In this document: piece after piece, positions 6,401-9,456 of the stretch | Layout of the letters: each line of letters begins with the position of its first letter | How positions within the stretch are numbered: position 1 is the stretch's first letter | Assembly (NCBI GenBank): GCA_036009105.1 | Contig: DASYMJ010000127.1 | Coordinates: forward strand, 1-9,456 | Source: JAFAVZ01 sp036009105 | Lineage (GTDB): Bacteria > Acidobacteriota > Thermoanaerobaculia > Gp7-AA8 | Direction of reading: 5' to 3' | DNA length: 9,456 bases | Made by a program: the position numbers and the translations under genes | The notes under the pieces: model-generated | Told to the model about the DNA's origin: nothing | What the model saw: only the letters and a program-made list of their open reading frames with translations | Databases searched by the model: none

Positions 6401-7804
6401 CTACGTTTCTTCGGGGCCTCCGCCGCGCGGCGGGGGCCCTTTGCGGCGGCGGTACTTCGGCAGCGCGGCTTGCGGCTCCTCTTCCCCCTCGCTCTCCCGG
6501 ATGTACTCGGCCAGGGGCGCCGGCACGTTGCGCTCCAGCATGCTCACGGCACGGAAGGCGATGCCTCCTTCGAAGGTCCAGTCGTGCTGGGGACGATAGA
6601 TGCCGATGTCGTGCACGCGCGAGCCGACGATGAAGCGGATCGCGCCGCGGCGGTAGTCGAAGGCGCGGCCGTTGCGGGTGTGCACCGCGGCATCGATGCG
6701 ATAGGAGCCGGCGACCAGGTCGAGCGACGGCATGACGAACCGCACCCGCCCGCCCGCCTCCAGCCGCTGCGGCATCAGTCCCTCCAGGTCCGTGTTCGTG
6801 CCGTACACGCACGTGCCGTCCGCGTGATAGATGCCGACGCCGAACACGAAATCGTCCTGCGCCACGCGCACCTCGACGTCCATCTCGATCGTGACCGGCG
6901 TCCCCGCACCGAGCGCCACCAGATCGCGGCCCTCGTCGTCGACGAGCGCCACGCGGCGGAGCAGCACCTCGCCCGAGCCCCAGCGCTCCTCCTCCGCGAG
7001 GTCGTTCTCCGTCTCCTTCGTCTCCGCTTCCGCGGTCACGATCGGCGTGGGGGTGGAGGACGGCGCGGCGACCTGCTGCAGGTAGGCGTCCACCACGCGC
7101 ACCGGATCGCCGATCGAGACCGGCTCGCCGTGATCGAGCCAAAGCGCGCGGTCGCAGAGGTTGCGCACCTGGTCGAGCTGATGGGTGACGAAGATCAGCG
7201 TCACCCCGCGGTACTTCATCTCCTGGATCTTCGCCACGCACTTTTGGGAGAACTCCTCGTCGCCCACCGATAAGACTTCATCGATGAGCAGCACATCGGG
7301 ATCGACGTGCACGGCCACCGCGAATCCGAGGCGGACGTACATGCCGGAGGAGTAGGTCTTCACCGGCTGGTCGAGGAACTCGCCGATGCCGGAGAACTCG
7401 ACGATGCGGTCGAAGCGCTGCTCGATCTCCCGCCGGGTGAGGCCGAGCATGATGCCGTTGATGTAGATGTTCTCCCGCCCGGTGATCTCCGGATGGAAGC
7501 CGGCGCCGAGCTCGATCAGAGCCGCCACCCGCCCATGCACCGCCACCTTCCCCTCGGTCGGCTTGAGGATGCCGGAGATGATCTTGAGCAGCGTCGACTT
7601 GCCCGAGCCGTTGCGGCCGATGATGCCGAACGCCTCGCCGCGGTCGACGGCGAACGTCACGTCGCGCAGCGCGGGCACGGAGGCATCCGGCGCGAGCTTC
7701 GTCTCGCGGCGCAGCAGCGCGCTCTTGAGCGTGGCGAACTGCGACTTGCGGCCCCAGAGACGGTACGCCTTGGAGACGTGGTCGACCACGATGGTGGCGG
7801 CCAT
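6401..7804 (-). CDS. wzt: Wzt-like ABC transporter ATP-binding protein with C-terminal cargo-binding domain
   Basis: This encodes 467 residues. Residues 1-245 form the nucleotide-binding domain: Walker A GRNGSGKST (63-71), signature YSSGM (151-155), Walker B LLIDE (172-176), D-loop SVGD (179-182) and switch histidine H208. The stretch IELGAGFHPEITGRENIY (97-114) replaces the usual Q-loop glutamine, as in the Wzt/TagH polysaccharide exporter branch. Residues 246-272 are an acidic Thr/Pro/Glu linker. Residues 273-420 resemble the Wzt C-terminal beta-sandwich, which in characterised homologues binds the non-reducing end of the O-polysaccharide. The tail (421-467) ends in a basic Pro/Gly run. The frame is open back to 8155, but ATG 7804 is the start: it has GGAGG seven bases upstream, it begins the conserved domain, and it overlaps the permease stop by one base (TGATG), implying translational coupling. 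The substrate is an inference from the family. Confidence 0.94.
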   Translation of the reverse strand: MAATIVVDHVSKAYRLWGRKSQFATLKSALLRRETKLAPDASVPALRDVTFAVDRGEAFGIIGRNGSGKSTLLKIISGILKPTEGKVAVHGRVAALIELGAGFHPEITGRENIYINGIMLGLTRREIEQRFDRIVEFSGIGEFLDQPVKTYSSGMYVRLGFAVAVHVDPDVLLIDEVLSVGDEEFSQKCVAKIQEMKYRGVTLIFVTHQLDQVRNLCDRALWLDHGEPVSIGDPVRVVDAYLQQVAAPSSTPTPIVTAEAETKETENDLAEEERWGSGEVLLRRVALVDDEGRDLVALGAGTPVTIEMDVEVRVAQDDFVFGVGIYHADGTCVYGTNTDLEGLMPQRLEAGGRVRFVMPSLDLVAGSYRIDAAVHTRNGRAFDYRRGAIRFIVGSRVHDIGIYRPQHDWTFEGGIAFRAVSMLERNVPAPLAEYIRESEGEEEPQAALPKYRRRKGPPPRGGGPEET

Positions 7805-8589
7805 CAGATCGCCTCCGCGAGCGTGTCGCGCAGCCGGTCGAAGACGGTGAAGCCGAGGAGGATGGAGACGGTGGCGTAGAAGAGCATCAGCACCGTGTCG
7901 GAGAGGCTGGGCAGGCGGCCGAAGAAGAGCACGTCCTGATACGCGATCACGAACGGCGTCATCGGGTTCATGCGCAGCAGCGCCCGCAACAGGCGCGAGC
8001 TGACGTTGTCGATGAGGTAGATGATCGGCGTGACGAAGAAGCCGAGCTGGATCAGGTTGGTGATGATGTCCCGCAGGTCGCGGAAGAGCACCGAGGCCGA
8101 GGAGACGATGAGCGCGATGCCGGCCACGAAGAAGGTCTGCAGGAGCATCAGGCACGGCACGAGGAGGATGGTCGGGCTGACCGTGACGTCCCCCAGCAGC
8201 GTGAAGATCACGATGGCCGCGAGCACGATGGGGATGGCCAGGGCGAAGTGCACCAGATGCGACAGCACGACCACCAGCGGCAAGGCCTCGGCCGGAAACA
8301 TGACTTTTTTGATGAGGCCCGCGTTGCCGGAGATCGCATTCGTCGACTCCAGCACCGCCGCGGAGAAGAAGGTCCAGGGGAGGATGCCGGCGAAGAGGAA
8401 GAGCGGATACGCCTTCACCACGTGCTGCGGAAAGAAGCGGGTGAAGACGAGCGTGTAGACGCCGAGGAGCAGGAGCGGATTGGCCAGCGACCAGAAGAAC
8501 CCGAGGATCGAGCCGCGGTAGCGCGCCTTCAGGTCGCGCGCCGTGAGGGCGGTGATGAGCTGGCGCTGGCGATAGAGGATGGAGAGCAT
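7804..8589 (-). CDS. wzm: Wzm-like ABC-2 permease for polysaccharide export
   Basis: This encodes 261 residues, typical for Wzm/RfbA-type permeases. Family landmarks are the amphipathic N-terminal stretch RDLKARYRGSILGFFWS (18-34), coupling-helix region GLIKKVMFP (91-99), RDLRDI (170-175) leading into QLGFFVTPIIYL (181-192), and NPMTPFVIAYQDVLF (208-222). About six membrane segments fall near 31-50, 63-82, 106-130, 138-165, 178-195 and 232-250. It pairs with the overlapping ATPase gene to form the exporter that moves lipid-linked glycan across the inner membrane. I chose ATG 8589 because the conserved family N-terminus starts there. A TTG at 8643 is in frame but would translate the intergenic repeat into 18 extra residues. 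ATG 8589 has no recognisable Shine-Dalgarno (ACAACTGTTTC precedes it), so initiation may be weak or unusual. Confidence 0.92.
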   Translation of the reverse strand: MLSILYRQRQLITALTARDLKARYRGSILGFFWSLANPLLLLGVYTLVFTRFFPQHVVKAYPLFLFAGILPWTFFSAAVLESTNAISGNAGLIKKVMFPAEALPLVVVLSHLVHFALAIPIVLAAIVIFTLLGDVTVSPTILLVPCLMLLQTFFVAGIALIVSSASVLFRDLRDIITNLIQLGFFVTPIIYLIDNVSSRLLRALLRMNPMTPFVIAYQDVLFFGRLPSLSDTVLMLFYATVSILLGFTVFDRLRDTLAEAI

Positions 8590-8593
8590 GAAA

Positions 8594-8660
8594 CAGTTGT
8601 CGGTTGTCGGTTGTCGGTTGTCAGTACGACGATCTACTGACAACTGATAACCGACAACTG
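8594..8660. repeat. Heptad-built inverted repeat, copy B, upstream of the permease
   Basis: The arm 8601-8626 pairs with 8635-8660 around the 8-base loop CGACGATC. Of 26 pairs, 23 are Watson-Crick and three are G.T (8602/8659, 8613/8648, 8616/8645). The left side has four consecutive GTTGTCR heptads plus an extra partial unit at 8594-8600. It fills most of the 76-bp gap between the FHA stop and the permease start. In the minus-strand mRNA it forms the leader immediately upstream of the permease start codon. Confidence 0.86.
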
Positions 8661-8665
8661 ATCAC

Positions 8666-9247
8666 TCATCCTTCGTCCGTCACGATGAACATCAGCGTGG
8701 TCGTGCCGATCTGGAACTCCGACTTGTCCTGCAGCTCCACCGGCTCCTCGATCCGGCGGCCGTCGACGAACGTGCCGTTGGTGGAATCCAGGTCGTGCAG
8801 GGTGTAGATCGTTTCGCGCACTTCGACGGCGGCGTGCTGGCGGGAGGCCTCGCTGTCGGCGAGGATGATGTCGGCGCCGGAGCGGCCGATGGTCATGCGC
8901 GGCCGGTCCACCCGGAAGACGCTGCCCGCGTCGTTGCCGTCCAGGATGGCCAGGGAGAGGCGCTTGCCGGCCGGCAGGCGCGGATCGGTGGGCTGCTTGC
9001 CGGTGGCGCGCGCATCGTGCTCGGGCAGGGGCGACTGCTCGGTGCTCTCGGGCGGCACTTTCGTCTTGCCGATGTGCGTCGCGTCATGGCGCGGCGCTTC
9101 GGCGGCGGGCTTCTGGGCGAAGGCCGGGTTGTGGATCTCGAAGATCGCCTGGCATTTCGCGCACTTGATCTTCTTGGACGGCTTCCGCTCGAAACGCTCT
9201 TCGTCGTATTGATACTTCGAGTGGCAGCTGGTGCATTCGATGATCAC
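8666..9247 (-). CDS. Zinc-ribbon plus FHA domain protein
   Basis: This encodes 193 residues. Residues 1-38 match the MJ0042-type zinc ribbon: CTSC at 5-8 and CAKC at 29-32 supply four cysteines, with Y12 and F36 in the usual spots. Residues 41-93 are a low-complexity Pro/Ala/Lys linker. Residues 94-190 are a forkhead-associated domain with the phosphothreonine-binding residues IGR (R122), SRQH (S135, H138) and STNGT (N157). FHA domains bind phosphothreonine on partners of Ser/Thr kinases; no kinase is visible here, so the partner is unknown. No membrane segment is seen, so a cytoplasmic location is expected. I chose GTG 9247 because it puts the zinc ribbon at the very N-terminus (MIIECTSC), as is usual in this family. 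The frame extends to 9451 but would overlap the divergent gene. The gene points toward the exporter genes, separated from them by the heptad inverted repeat. Confidence 0.9.
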   Translation of the reverse strand: MIIECTSCHSKYQYDEERFERKPSKKIKCAKCQAIFEIHNPAFAQKPAAEAPRHDATHIGKTKVPPESTEQSPLPEHDARATGKQPTDPRLPAGKRLSLAILDGNDAGSVFRVDRPRMTIGRSGADIILADSEASRQHAAVEVRETIYTLHDLDSTNGTFVDGRRIEEPVELQDKSEFQIGTTTLMFIVTDEG

Positions 9248-9299
9248 GGCCGAATAGGATACCTCGCCCGCCCGGCGCGCGGCGGTAGAATGCGCCGCC
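9248..9299. promoter_or_regulatory. Compact divergent promoter region with two possible leaderless starts
   Basis: In this 52-bp spacer, TAGAAT (9286-9291, plus) lies eight bases before ATG 9300, and TATCCT (9261-9256, minus) lies eight bases before GTG 9247. Neither gene has a good Shine-Dalgarno at normal distance; GAGG on the minus strand is 14 bases from the GTG. A -10 box about eight bases from the start codon is the arrangement expected for leaderless transcripts. No -35 consensus is obvious on either side. Confidence 0.45.
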
Positions 9300-9456
9300 A
9301 TGAGACGGACGTTCGCCCTCCTCTGCCTCGCTCTTCCGCTCGCCTGCACGACCATGCCCAGCACACCGACAGCCTCTTCAGCCGCCAGCAACGGCCTCCC
9401 GCTCGCCGCCGACACGCCGCGGCGCCTCGCCCAGCTGCCGCGCACGACCATCGACT
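9300..9456 (+). CDS. N-terminal part of a putative exported protein or lipoprotein (runs off window)
   Basis: ATG 9300 opens a frame that stays open to the window end, giving 52 codons. The protein begins MRRTFALLCLALPLACTTMP: two arginines, a hydrophobic core and a cysteine at position 16 preceded by PLA, which resembles a lipoprotein signal peptide although the -3 proline is unusual for a lipobox. A Ser/Thr/Ala-rich stretch follows, as is common after a lipidated cysteine. The remainder (LAADTPRRLAQLPRTTID) is too short to assign to a family with confidence. It is divergent from the FHA gene and has a TAGAAT box eight bases upstream. Confidence 0.7.
   Translation, partial: MRRTFALLCLALPLACTTMPSTPTASSAASNGLPLAADTPRRLAQLPRTTID

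Noticed and set aside
5676..7273. Long plus-strand frames opposite the slipin and Wzt-like genes
   Set aside because: They are antisense to genes with unmistakable SPFH and ABC ATPase motifs and show no domain of their own.
7805..8155. Upstream extension of the ATPase reading frame
   Set aside because: It overlaps the permease out of frame, while ATG 7804 has GGAGG at seven bases and begins the conserved nucleotide-binding domain.
5476..8660. CRISPR-like or transposon-end interpretation of the two heptad repeats
   Set aside because: The units are contiguous 7-mers without spacers, and no transposase or target-site duplication lies between or beside the copies; the genes between them are ordinary chromosomal genes.
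9248..9451. Upstream extension of the FHA protein frame
   Set aside because: It would overlap the divergent lipoprotein-like gene, and the zinc ribbon is expected at the N-terminus, matching GTG 9247.

Overview
This is a GC-rich window of about 9.5 kb from a bacterial chromosome. It holds six complete protein-coding genes and the first part of a seventh. I see no tRNA, rRNA, CRISPR array, transposase or phage gene. High GC, double-membrane traits (signal peptides, a lipoprotein-like start, a Wzm/Wzt-type polysaccharide exporter) and a giant secreted protein with carboxypeptidase-regulatory-like and Ig-like domains suggest a Gram-negative soil or sediment lineage. Acidobacteriota is my best guess, from family resemblance only.

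Layout. Positions 43-4125 (minus) encode a 1360-residue secreted repeat protein with a GTG start behind a strong Shine-Dalgarno. A 268-bp divergent spacer separates it from a 359-residue signal-peptide-bearing membrane protein at 4394-5473 (plus). That gene meets a convergent slipin (SPFH/stomatin) gene at 5532-6284 (minus). The 58-bp gap between them is filled almost exactly by a long inverted repeat made of 7-bp units. Farther right, all on the minus strand, are a Wzt-like ATPase with a C-terminal cargo-binding domain (6401-7804), a Wzm-like ABC-2 permease (7804-8589, overlapping the ATPase start by one base), and a small zinc-ribbon plus FHA protein (8666-9247). A second copy of the heptad inverted repeat fills the gap between the FHA gene and the permease. 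A 52-bp divergent spacer then leads to a lipoprotein-like gene (9300 to the window end, plus).

How the genes work together. The permease and ATPase almost certainly form one transporter exporting a finished glycan across the inner membrane. No glycosyltransferases are visible, so the rest of any glycan cluster would lie outside the window or elsewhere in the genome. The FHA protein reads into the exporter genes, but the hairpin between them may uncouple expression. The secreted giant protein, the orphan membrane protein and the slipin all belong to the cell envelope; nothing here ties them into one pathway.

The most notable observations are: (1) the six repeats of the giant protein are really three copies of a two-part A/B unit, visible from alternating CX3C and CX2C pairs; (2) two heptad-built inverted repeats with the same strand polarity fill intergenic gaps edge to edge; (3) the 359-residue membrane protein contains an internal two-helix duplication.
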